Part shown: in pieces, positions 55,015-64,000 of the stretch | Layout: each line of letters opens with the position of its first letter | Position numbering within the stretch: the first letter of the stretch is position 1 | Source: Micrasema longulum | Lineage: Eukaryota; Arthropoda; Insecta; Trichoptera; Brachycentridae | NCBI GenBank assembly: GCA_022494885.1 | Contig: JAGVSM010000517.1 | Location: 1 to 64,000 of the forward strand | Length of the DNA stretch: 64,000 nucleotides | Direction of reading: 5' to 3' | Program-made: the position numbers and the translations under genes | The notes under the pieces: generated by a model | Databases searched by the model: none | What the model was told of the DNA's origin: nothing | What the model saw: the letters and a program-made list of their open reading frames with translations, nothing else

Positions 55015-55280
55015 TTAAAACGTAGGCAAGATCGTCAATGTTGTACAGCGTGTTAAAAAATTTCAGTAAAGGTATCCGCTCTCTTATCTTTAAAAAATGA
55101 ACATAGTTCAATCATAAAAATATAGGTGTTTAAATAAAGGTAAAATTTTGAATGTTACACAGTCCGTAAAATAGTCATTTACAATTTCCAATGGCAGGTT
55201 GTAAGCCCTGTAAATTCCGAGACTTCCATATTTACTTCTCTTAAACGTTCTCCATCTGTGTTGTAATATGTAAATAAGAT
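55015..55280 (-). repeat. rep-A pieces
   Basis: 55015-55060 matches the centre (GTAGGCAAGATCGTCAATGT) and 55140-55280 the left half (GAATGTTACACAGTCCG, TGTAAGCCCTGTAAATTCC, CTCCATCTGTGTTGTAATAT), both on the minus strand. Confidence 0.65.
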
Positions 55281-55524
55281 GATCTTATTTTTTTCGTAAA
55301 AATTTTAGAAAAATTAAAAAAAATACCTTCAATCGACTCCTTCACCATTGTCATAGTTTTTTGACTTAAAGTCGCTTGCCTCACGTGTTTGTTGGGTTTT
55401 ACTGGGACTTATGAGCACAGCTAGATATGACAGATGAAAGTAGACGTAACCGAAGACGAAGCTTCAGTTGATGATTTTGGTTTTTTAAAATAGAATTTAC
55501 GAAATTATTTTTAAAGTAATTTAT
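55281..55524. other. no gene seen
   Basis: Nothing recognised. Confidence 0.3.
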
Positions 55525-55884
55525 GGCGCAGCCGAGATACTGTTATAAAAACTACTAGAATATGCTTCTTCAATTTAGTCTCCATTCTCTAGGACTCATA
55601 TTGACTGTATCTAGTCTATCCAGTATCGATTTCTTAGAAAAATGTCATGGTTACTCGGATTGCAGGGTCATTATTCCTATTTTGAAATAGAGCAAGCTCT
55701 CTATCTGTCTTCATTGGAGAAACGTAAAACGAAGATGAACTTTATCTGCATTTTCATAATATTAAATGCTATAAATGATGTCATTTCTCTACTGCAATCA
55801 ATTTCTTTACATTTGAAAATTTTCGTCAATTTTTTTTTCTCTTGTTTCATTTTTTCCCAGTTTGAAATCATAATAGCGCATTAA
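55525..55884 (+). pseudogene. jockey/CR1-like LINE C-terminal fragment
   Basis: KLLEYASSI, a stop, SPFSRTHIDCI, a stop, SIQYRFLRKMSWLLGLQGHY, then SYFEIEQALYLSSLEKRKTK and ILNAINDVISLLQSI. Same lineage as 24327-25013 and 28500-29691 (LEYASV-W-SPFY, IESVQ-RFLRK, SLE-RR). Dead. The open frame at 55642-55884 is its last part. Confidence 0.8.
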
Positions 55885-56685
55885 AAATATTTTCTTCGGA
55901 CTCAATTTATTTTACAGTTCAAAAGTTTATTATAATAAAAATAACGCCATCCTGTATTTTTATTTCAAGCATAAAAGTGTAAATTTTCGTCTGCGTCTTT
56001 ATATTTAAAGAGAGAAGGAATAATGCTAAAAAATAAAGATCATTCGATATTCAAAATGCTACCCTCAAGGGACTAGAATAAATTATCGCTTATTGAAGCA
56101 TTTAAAAATGGTAGACGATATTTTCATAATATTATTCATTTTTATTTAATCCCTATTTCTGAAAATTTAAACGTTTTATAAAGCGAGAATATTGCTTACC
56201 ATCTTTTCTTGGAGCTCACAAAAAATATTTTCTAAAATCATCATAATGAACTACGTTGTACTTAGTTTTTCTTTAAGTAATTGAGTTGTTTTATCTAACT
56301 TTATCTCAAAATCTCAAAAATGAATGGTTTGAATTAATTATAAATTTCGAAATTATTACTAAAGGAAGGTGTCGTACCTTGATCATATTGGAAGTTTTTA
56401 CTTCACCGTTTCTAATACGTATTTTGAAATGTATTTATGTGACTAAAAAATGTGATTCATTAATGAACTACGTTAATTTAAAAATAAAAATGCATTTGGG
56501 ACTAAGATACAACTCAGGTACAACCTTGGTCCTAAGGGTTGTTTTATGCCTTAGAACTTTAAATTTTATTTGAAATAAATAAATATTCAATTAAAGGATC
56601 AGACTTTCAAATTGAACATTTAATTTTACTCTTCGTTTTTACAATTCAAGCTTACGGGGATTAAATTACTAGGAAAGTAATTCGC
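55885..56685. other. no gene seen
   Basis: AT-rich. The open frame 56286-56573 is not recognised. Confidence 0.35.
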
Positions 56686-57585
56686 CCCGTATAAGCTGAT
56701 AAAGCCTTTACTTGAAGAATTCATCTATAAACTGGACCTTTTTGCATCATTTTTATTTAATGTTTCCAAGTGTTCGGTCACATCCTTCACTAGGGCCCAA
56801 AAAACTCTTTTTTTTCGCTACAAAATGAATGACCAGAATCTGATACGAACATCGAATGTTAAGAATCTGGGCGTTAGATTTGTAAGCACTCTGACATTTC
56901 ATGAACACATCAGTGGTAATGCATCGAAGATGTTAGGATTTGTTCTGCGTACTGCCAGGGTTTTCGAAAATACCCGCGTACTGAGAACTCTTTACAACTC
57001 CTTGGTGCGAAGTAGACTCGAGAGTGGCTCGATGATTTGGGGGCCACATGAACTGAAGTACTCTCTTATGATAGAGAAAATCCAAAAGAAGTTTCTGAGA
57101 TATCTCTACATGAGAGAGTGCGGGTATTATCCTTGGCTCTACCCGACCGAGTTTCTCCAGGGTATGCTTGGCTACAACAGTTTAGAGACTAGAAGGAATG
57201 TGTATTTGACTACACATTTTTATCGATTGTTGCGTGGTATGATCGATAATTCTGAAATTATGATGAGCATTGGTTTGTATGTTACTGATAATTACCTAAG
57301 ACAGCGTCAGCATAGATTGTTTCATATTCCGATATTCAAGACCAACTTGCCTATGGTAATGCCTGTTGGAAGGGCTACCGCTATGCTGAACAACATCGCT
57401 CTGGATATTGATCTGTTCCATGTATCCGAAGGGGTTTTCCAGAGCAGGATTCTTCTACTACTTTGACATGAGTCTCTTTCGTGTGTTTTTTTATTCTTTT
57501 TTTAATATGTACGTTTTGAATATACGTTTGTAATGTATATGCTATATTTAAAATAAATTAATTGAATTGAATTGAATTGAAATCA
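56686..57585 (+). pseudogene. LINE RT C-terminal half, long open frame
   Basis: Open from about 56686 to TGA at 57464-57466, about 260 codons, the longest intact coding stretch here. FNVSKCSVTSFTRAQKTLFF lies upstream of the first usable Met (56825), so the true protein began further up. Then come NVKNLGVRFVSTLTFHEHIS, KMLGFVLRTARVFEN, NSLVRSRLESGSMIWGPHEL, IEKIQKKFLRYLYMRECGYY and SLETRRNVYLTTHFYRLLRG. These are the palm end, thumb and C-terminus of a jockey/R1-like RT. 3' tail: AATTG repeats (57559-57583). It lacks the catalytic palm and the endonuclease. Confidence 0.9.
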
Positions 57586-57740
57586 TTCGTATGCGGTTTG
57601 CACGGCCTTTGACTGAAATAATAATATAGTATATTACATAAATATATACAACAGCGAAATGTGGTGTAGTCAATTTGATTTAATTATGAACACATCTATC
57701 GACAAACTCTTAGTGATCAGGTGAGAGCACTACCACGCCA

Positions 57741-57935
57741 TTGGCATGTTTATTTAATATGTTTATACTTACTTACCTGCTATTTATTTACATGGTACTT
57801 ATTTACCTGCGTACAAAAGAGATATGTTACATCGCACTCTCTTTTCTCGCTTCTGACGCAGTGAAAGATGTTCCCACAGCAATTTATTGCCTTCATAATA
57901 ATATAACTTACTATCTCCGGTGAATGTGTACAGGA
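57741..57935. other. unassigned segment with weak exon-like features on the minus strand
   Basis: The minus strand has CAG then GTAAGT (complement at 57766-57774) and an open frame with MKAINCCGNIFHCVRSEKRE ending at TTTGTACGCAG then GTAAAT. The plus strand is open too (57741-57923). No recognised content; probably chance. Confidence 0.15.
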
Positions 57936-58382
57936 AACCCTCAATAATTATTTACTTATCTACCTGATCCGAGTTCAACTACATAATCTATTAGATGATA
58001 TAATATGTAGTCTCCGTAATTGCGAACGTTGATCAATTGGAAATAACTTTATTAGAGAATTATATTGTGACAATCTTTTGATAAATCTAGTTTTTTCTCT
58101 TATTGTTTTTTTAATGTATTTCCCTGTACGAGTATACAAGAAAACGATCGACTTTTCTTTAAGTGTATAAGGAAGAAATGAAGACTTAGGTCTTTTTTCA
58201 GTTTTGCGTGATGTCAAATATTTACGTTAAATTTGACGTCGAATATTAAAAATGTCATCAATATTTAAAGCATTAACTTTTTGGTCAAATGTTTTACTAA
58301 ATATAATTTAATATTTGAATACGTATATATTTTTATATTTGCCTAATATTTAAGATTAAAACACCCTTTGTAATAATTCAAA
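57936..58382. other. no gene seen
   Basis: AT-rich. Nothing recognised, though a PLE upstream part would be expected here. Confidence 0.35.
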
Positions 58383-58552
58383 TGCAACTCGTGTCCTTCA
58401 GTTTACGTCGGAAGAACATCAAGAAATTTTGATATTCGTGTTAAAGAACATATGAGGTGTCTTCACAATAACAATTTCTCTGAATTCGCAAATCACCTAA
58501 CTGATTTTGATCATGACTTTAAAAGAGATACAGGAGTAAAAATCTTATATAT
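58383..58552 (+). pseudogene. PLE GIY-YIG endonuclease fragment, cut by a LINE
   Basis: Reads CNSCPSVYVGRTSRNFDIRV, then KEHMRCLHNNNFSEFANHLT and DFDHDFKRDTGVKIL. The Cys-x2-Cys pair, Y-V-G, the Arg in NF-x2-R, KEH and FA-x-HL match the endonuclease end of Penelope-like elements, and the region copies 26.5-26.9 kb in layout. Unlike that copy, the Cys pair is intact and there is no stop over 55 codons. Just upstream are TAA TAA stops. The C-terminal end is lost where the LINE tail begins. Confidence 0.85.
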
Positions 58553-59830
58553 TTTTTTTATTAATAAATTTCATAAAAGTTACATATTTTTTTGAAATTA
58601 TACTTTAACACATCTAGTAAATGTTATCACTGTAACTCTTCAAAAAAGAGACTAATTCTTGTGCTTGGATGGATGGAGTGACTTACACTGTTATAATAAT
58701 AATGTTTGGATAATTTGTATAGCGCCATTTTTGTGAAAATCACCTCAAGGGCGCTGTACAGTAAATAAATATCCCAACACGTCTTGCTGCTACAGAGCGC
58801 ATAGACGGTGGGGATTCTAGTTCCTCGTTTCCAATTATGATATATTACAATTATGATATATATGAGCTAGATAAAAGAACGATTTGCAGCTACAGAGCGC
58901 ATGGACAATAAAAAATCTAGTTCCTATTTACATTTTTATTTTCATTTTTTTTTTATTTGACAATGAAGTTTAGAGTTTAAGTGATATTTTAAAAACGAAA
59001 TAAAAAGCAAATTTATAAAATTAGAATTTAGAAAACAACAAGTTTTGCAGCTACTGAGCGCATGGACGGTTGAAATTCTAGACCCCATTTACTAAATTTA
59101 GATATTTGATGGTTGATAACATTTACATAATATGATAGCTAACATCACAAAAAGTCTTGCAGCTTCAAAACGCATCGACAAATGGAATTTCAACAACATA
59201 AGAATGATTGTAGTTGTTTATGTTATAGTTATGTTGTAGTTGTTTATTGTTTATTATAAGAGTTTATATCATTTTTAATCCGGGTACACGAGAAAAAATT
59301 AAATCATAGGATATGTAATGAAAAAACATAAAACAATAATACATTCATACTAATCAAAATTTAATGTTTATTTTACACGTGTTCAAAAAATGTCTTTAGA
59401 TTTACTGTAAATTAATTTATTGATATATTATTTTTAAAAGATTTTAGTTCATTGGGAAGATTATTATAATTTTTTACACATTTGAAGACAAAGCTATTTT
59501 GACCATGACTTGTGTGGACTTTAGGAATTTTAATATATGTTGGTATCTGAGTGACTTTTTTACCTTAAATTCTGTTATTTTTTCTTTTTCATATATATGT
59601 GTAATATAATTTATTTTATAAAGAGTGTATGAACCTGTACTGTATGAACCTTACATATTTTAAATAGACTTTCCATATTGAATGTTGAGAGTTTGTTTAG
59701 AATTACTTAAATAATTAATCTTTGCACTATTTTAAGAGGGTTTAATATATTGACGTATAAACTACCACATCCTACAATACCATTTTGTAACAAAGATAAG
59801 CAATAAATATATTTGATTAATAAGCTATTT
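58553..59830 (-). pseudogene. jockey-like LINE C-terminus and 3' end, inserted in a PLE, itself hit by rep-B
   Basis: The minus strand from about 59815 reads NGIVGCGSLYVNILNPLKIV, QRLII, a stop, ILNKLSTFNMESLFKI, then after shifts PKVHTSHGQNSFVFKCVKNY and NNLPNELKSFKNNISIN with a TAA near 59422. YGI-x-GWG, Q-x2-II and the NSF-x-F-x-YN-LPNE block are typical of this LINE group. The 3' untranslated part continues to an A-rich tail at 58553-58565, broken by rep-B at 58692-59209. Confidence 0.8.
58692..59209 (-). mobile_element. rep-B copy inside a LINE 3' region
   Basis: Near-identical to 7134-7639 in the same orientation: four GCGCAT-GGAC modules, CAGCGCCCTTGAGGTGATTT and an ATT-type tail (58692-58703). 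The LINE sequence on either side joins as in the uninterrupted copy at 53.34-53.62 kb. A 20-base stretch around GATATATTACAATTATGATA is extra here compared with 7.3 kb. Confidence 0.9.
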
Positions 59831-61149
59831 TCAAATTATTGATTTTTTAAATATTCCTTAATCTAATAAATATGTAAATACATTTTCTAATTCGTTTAAC
59901 TAGTTCACTAATATGGTCTTTCCCTTACCTTTCATCCAAATAATAAGGAGTTAAAAGTAAATATTATTGAACTATTTTACATTAGGAAAAATTAAAAAAA
60001 ATAATCTTCCTTTAATCAATAGTCAAACAACTTTTCAATATAGCCTGTTATCTCATCCCTCTTTTTCCAACTATTTCTTCCACATCATCAAATATTTTCA
60101 CAACCTAATCAGTGCATGTAAGGGTTGCCTACTAAAATGCATGGCATGTTGAACAACTACGGTTAAGGTGTATCACTATACTCGAAAATAATTGATATCG
60201 TACATTAGCATCACAAAATTATATCTAAGCATGATATAATTAAATAAGAACTAGTATGATTTCTTCTTCCTATATCTTCTGCAAACCGGTCCACAAGAGA
60301 TGGGCAGAACCAGATGTAGTTCTGGTACGGATGGCCATTCGCCATCATCAGAACAGGTTGGCATCCGCGCCACTATTAATCGCCTTTTACTATCTCGGTT
60401 TCTGTTGAAGAATAAAGTTAGAAGGTTTACGTTTTACCGTTTACAATCAAACATTGCTCTTCCGGTTGCTTAACATAAAAACAATGTTAATCAAATAATA
60501 TTGTATTGAAATAACCGTGGCAATACTGATTGTTTTGGTTTTGAAATATATATTGTTGATTTTGGAAAAAAAAGTATGTTAAAAACGCAATTAATTTTGG
60601 TGCCAAACAATTTTGATGAATAGTTATTAAATCATATTTTTTCTGGCATTCTCGCAAAGCCTTTCCAACACTGTACGAAAAAGATAATTGCAATAAATAT
60701 TTTCCTAACTAAAATTGAAACTTAAAATAAAAGTCAAGGTTTCGTGGTAACATTTTCCGCGTCCCAAAACTAAACCAATTTTCTTGTTTTTTAAAAAAAA
60801 ATGTTTTTTTTTTTTTTGTGTTGATATTTTTTCCGCTTTCTAAAATTATTTATTGTTTTTGTATGCCGTACGGCAGATAAAACTGGGCGTTTTTATTGGT
60901 TTTTAGATGATCCTTGCTCTCATAAGCAACAATAAATAAAAAAAAGCCAAACAATGGAGGCACGCCAATGGTAAATATCTGTAGTGCGTATGAAAACCAC
61001 TGCTATTAGTGTCTTCATCCAGGGAGAAAATACAGGAATACGTTTTTATGGAAAAAATTCAGACTGCTTTTCCTCTTAAGATTGCACGAACGATGTGAAA
61101 ATCGATTCTAACATCAGTATACGTTTTAATACTTTTATTAATATATGTT
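59831..61149. other. no gene seen; GC-richer 60285-60410
   Basis: 60285-60410 (complement reads GTGGCGCGGATGCC and CCATCCGTACCAGAAC) is open on the minus strand as RLIVARMPTCSDDGEWPSVP, but no family is recognised. The rest is AT-rich. Confidence 0.3.
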
Positions 61150-61640
61150 ATATCAAATTACAACAGGGATGGAAAATATTTTAGAAAAGGGACTATGGAA
61201 GTCTTGGCATTTACAGGGCTTATGTCCTGTCATTGGCCGGTTTGAGTGGCCTCTTTGCACATTGTGTAACATTTAATATTTTGCCTATGTTTCGACATCC
61301 ATATTTCTTCAATTCTTTCAGCTGTTAATTTGAGTGATGTTATGGAGATGAAACCTTTATTGATGTAAAGCAATTCATCTGATTAAATAGCCGTTTTCTA
61401 AAGTGTTATCATACATTTACAGGGCTTATACCCTGTCATTGGTTGATTTGAGTGGCCCTTTTACACATTGTGTGACATTTACTGTTTGCCTATGTTTCGA
61501 CATCCATATTTCTTATATTCTTACGTCTGTTGATTTGAGTGAAGTAATAGAGCTGAAACCTTTATTGTTGTAAAGCGATTCATCTGATTAAATAATGTCA
61601 CCTGAAAGGACATCGCCCTCTCTACAGTGTTATCCATACC
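61150..61640 (+). repeat. rep-A copy with an internal tandem duplication
   Basis: The centre-to-right part occurs twice in a row. The blocks TTTACAGGGCTTATGTCCTG (61210) and TTTACAGGGCTTATACCCTG (61416) are each followed by GAGTGGCC, CCTATGTTTCGACATCC and a version of GAGCTGAAACCTTT. Unit length is about 205 bases. Confidence 0.75.
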
Positions 61641-61689
61641 GGTTATAATTTGTTCATTTTATTGACTTCTTGGGAGGTAAAATCCAGTC

Positions 61690-61990
61690 TTTTGTCTACA
61701 AATGTTTGGATAAACTCAAAATATTGTAATAAAACCAACTATTCCAAGGAGAAGTTTCAAAATTAATAAATCAATTTCAGGCGTCGCCTAGTATGTGTAA
61801 TCATTTAATAAGATGAATCTCTTCACAACAATTAATGTTTCAGATCAGTCACTTCACTTAAATTACCAGAAAAAAGATTTGAAGGAATTTAAATTTTCAA
61901 ACATAGGCAAAATAGTGAATGTTGCACAATGTGTAAAGTGGTCACTTAAAACAGCCATAATATACCACTTTGTAATATATTTTGTATTAT
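61690..61990 (-). repeat. rep-A copy
   Basis: The minus strand matches from the outer block at left to the centre (CCAGTCTTTTGTCTAC near 61684, then GGCGTCGCCTAG, CAAAATAGTGAATGTTGCAC and AAAGTGGTCACTTAAA). It faces the plus copy at 61.15 kb, so the two form an inverted pair. Confidence 0.7.
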
Positions 61991-62084
61991 TTGATTGATA
62001 AAAATGTATTGAATATACATAGAAAAACACCTTAAAATTTTTTGGTGTACTTTCAAGTATTTTAAAATAACTGTTCTCGAAAAT

Positions 62085-62180
62085 TTGGTTTAAGTTGTGG
62101 TAGATCGGGGTTTGAACCCCTGGACCTTTGATCTGTAAATTTGCGATATTACGACAGGACCACAATAACCCGGCTTTTAC
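62085..62180 (-). mobile_element. SINE-2 copy
   Basis: The minus strand reads GGGTTATTGTGGTCCTGTCG and B box GGGGTTTGAACCCC. The body is short. Confidence 0.6.
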
Positions 62181-63229
62181 TAACAATTTGTATTTATGGA
62201 TTACATTGATTTGGATAATTGTAATCAAATTTTGTTTACAATATCACCACAATAAAGTAACTCTAGAATAAACTCATCAATCAACCGAGGTTATGTTAAA
62301 TTTAATCCGTATAAGGCAGAAGATATTATACGGGTATATGGTTGCCTATTCAAAAAGCCGGAAGAATGTTGATTTGTTGAGAATTTCCTTTCGCAATGTT
62401 GGCCGTTTCCTCGCAATGGAAAATAATTTAAAACCATTTTTACAAAACTAAAAAAAACCTTTCTATTAAATAAAATATTTCAGCATATACGTAATATGAA
62501 AAAGTTCTAAAAACCGATTTTTACTCGGATTTATAGCATTTACAAGAGTATTTTTTTCTCAATTATAGAAAGTATTTTAATTGCGAGATCATTTCTGCAG
62601 ATTTTTTTTTGTTCGTGAAAAACAAGTATTGGTTTTTATGATCAACTCAAATTTTTACTTTTTTGACACATTTTCAACGAGGTTGTAATACTGTTGAATA
62701 GACACGTTTTTTATTCCGTTTTTTTTTAACTTTTAACTGTGCTTGATATTATGTGAAAAGTATTAACTGTGCATATATATGCATGTATGTATATGTTAAT
62801 TTGTAAGGGAGCACACTTGTGTGTGTGTGTGTGTGTGTATATGGATAAATAAAAAACGTTTGCATTAGTCTGCCTTAAAACGAGTTTTCTCCTACTAAGT
62901 ATTACTTGAAACAATGTAAACCTGTATAATAAATAAAATAAAAAAGGTAATGTATACATATAAAATAACGTTACTGCTAATTAGTAGTATGGTTATTTAA
63001 ATTAAATTAAAAATTCAAATAAAAACATTCATTAAAAATTTATGTTTTGGTCAGTAGAACGAGATTGCTTACATCAAGAAGCACCCACCAACTGAATAAA
63101 TAAATAAACCTTTGAAAGTTTTAAAATTGATGAAGCTCGTAAGACCGTTTTACTAGTTAGTCATGATTAGTCGAAACTGGCTCTAAATATTTAGAAAGTG
63201 AAAAAAAATACCAAATATTTTTATTTTAA
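62181..63229. other. no gene seen
   Basis: AT-rich. A GT dinucleotide repeat at 62818-62838 is listed separately. Confidence 0.35.
62818..62838. repeat. GT microsatellite
   Basis: About ten GT units, followed by ATAT. Confidence 0.85.
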
Positions 63230-63500
63230 AATAAACAGTTACTGACTTACTTAACGTGTTTGGCTGGATCATATCCCATAGCGTTCAATATTCTGGATAA
63301 ACAAATCAAGTTCTGCAAAATGAATGCCACTTTTGGGAGACGTGTTCAAGCTTGGATCTTGTCTAAAGAAAGAGACCATTGCAGGAGACTGTTGCGAGAC
63401 ATTACATAAATGTATAAATAGTACTCTTGAGCTTATTGTATGGATGTTTATTGAAATTAATAAGTTTATTTGCAGTAATATGTAATAATATGCATCTTTC
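63230..63500. other. GC-richer segment with open frames on both strands
   Basis: The minus strand is open from about 63495 to a TGA near 63261, with SQQSPAMVSFFRQDPSLNTS and GIHFAELDLFIQNIERYGI at its end. The plus strand is open too (SYPIAFNILDKQIKFCK, then FGRRVQAWILSKERDHCRRL, to TAA near 63409). A minus-strand donor GTAAGT (complement at 63245-63250) is present. One of these may be an exon or transposon fragment; no family is recognised. Confidence 0.3.
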
Positions 63501-63504
63501 TATT

Positions 63505-63570
63505 ATGTTGTATCCCAACTCAACACAGAACTCTTGGCGTCATAGAGTTAGGGATACGTTTTGTTTCAAT
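63505..63570 (+). repeat. rep-W copy
   Basis: TATCCCAACTCAACACAGAA, then GAGTTAGGGATACGTTTTG, as at 40.70 kb. Confidence 0.55.
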
Positions 63571-63679
63571 TTTATTTTATATATTGATATATATGTACAT
63601 TTCAAAATGGAATATCTCAATATTTTTAATTGAATCGGCATTCACTTCGTAACACTTCATTATAAATTATTATAAAATT

Positions 63680-63895
63680 AAAACTTTTTTATCGGTGTTA
63701 CACAATTTTATTCGTTTACAAGAACACAACTACAGTTTTGGGAGAGCACTCCTCCCATCGACGGGTGATATAAAACTCGGTGATAAACGGTGATAAAGTT
63801 TTATATCACCCGTCGATGGGAGGAGTGCTCTCCCGAAACTATAGTTGTGTTCTTGTAAAAGAATAAAATTGTGTAACACTGATAACAAAGTTTTA
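63680..63895. mobile_element. near-perfect long hairpin, foldback MITE or hairpin RNA source
   Basis: Arms of about 97 bases (63680-63777 and 63797-63894) are inverted copies with only a handful of mismatches. They share GTGTTACACAATTTTATTC, ACAAGAACACAACTA, GGGAGAGCACTCCTCCCATC and GACGGGTGATATAAAACT. The loop is about 20 bases. Copies this similar in an otherwise decayed window are either young or kept. No coding frame. Confidence 0.85.
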
Positions 63896-64000
63896 TTTTC
63901 ATAATAATTTGGAATATCTCAATTTATACATGAAGAAATAATTAAAATAATACGGAAAAAAAAGTTTTATTTTAAAATATCCAGAGAATAATATGTTAAA

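Noticed and set aside
63245..63315. 62-base minus-strand exon between TTTTGCAG and GTAAGT reading ILNAMGYDPAKHVK
   Set aside because: A longer minus frame in another phase (ending IQNIERYGI) and a plus frame cover the same bases, so this pairing is ambiguous; kept only as an unassigned segment.
1..64000. CRISPR arrays, operons, ribosomal RNA or Shine-Dalgarno sites
   Set aside because: No regularly spaced repeats, rRNA-like blocks or bacterial gene layout; the content is eukaryotic.

Overview
The window is eukaryotic, strongly AT-rich and almost gene-free. It holds no bacterial operons, no complete host gene and no long open frame. Nearly everything recognisable is mobile DNA in decay. The mix of jockey/CR1/L2-like and RTE-like non-LTR retrotransposons, Penelope-like elements (PLEs), mariner and hAT DNA elements, tRNA-derived SINEs and many foldback MITEs suggests an arthropod, most likely an insect. 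The species cannot be named from this sequence, and the clade names for retrotransposons are judgements from motifs, not from a tree. The DNA reads like a large intron or an intergenic region.

Layout. 0-10 kb: a SINE, a modular repeat with an L2-type tail (rep-B), a mariner-derived MITE, a PLE end, a second rep-B copy, and a minus-strand LINE with a readable reverse-transcriptase (RT) C-terminus (8.6-9.4 kb). 10-20 kb: SINEs, a CpG-rich patch with two cAMP-response-type sites, a candidate 51-bp exon (13.53 kb), inverted rep-A copies, a degenerate minisatellite (16.6-17.0 kb), a broken mariner transposase, a 250-bp palindrome (18.16-18.4 kb) and a LINE C-terminus. 20-30 kb: PLE ends, an L2-clade LINE, a LINE nested in another LINE (24.1-25.1 kb), two copies of a PLE GIY-YIG endonuclease (26.0-26.9 kb) and a LINE split by a MITE (28.5-29.7 kb). 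30-40 kb: SINEs, a hAT-type element, a large rep-A foldback (34.2-34.7 kb) and a PLE split by a minus-strand LINE (37.7-38.8 kb). 40-50 kb: mariner-derived inverted copies, GC- and CpG-rich islands (46.9-47.3 and 48.4-48.7 kb) that could be promoter or exon sequence, a PLE-like inverted pair and a LINE inside rep-A. 50-64 kb: seven further LINE pieces, a three-level nest (PLE, then LINE, then rep-B; 58.4-59.8 kb), more rep-A, and a near-perfect 215-bp hairpin (63.68-63.9 kb).

Local labels used below. rep-A: foldback-prone repeat containing the palindrome AAGTGGCCACTT. rep-B: modular repeat ending in an L2-like 3' tail. rep-W, rep-Z: short unclassified repeats. SINE-1 to SINE-4: tRNA-derived heads with different bodies. 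PLE-1, PLE-2: two kinds of Penelope-like ends. mar-M: mariner-derived non-autonomous element.

There is no gene system that works together here. The interactions visible are between transposons: non-autonomous elements carry tails or ends resembling those of autonomous relatives, and insertions are stacked so that their relative ages can be read.
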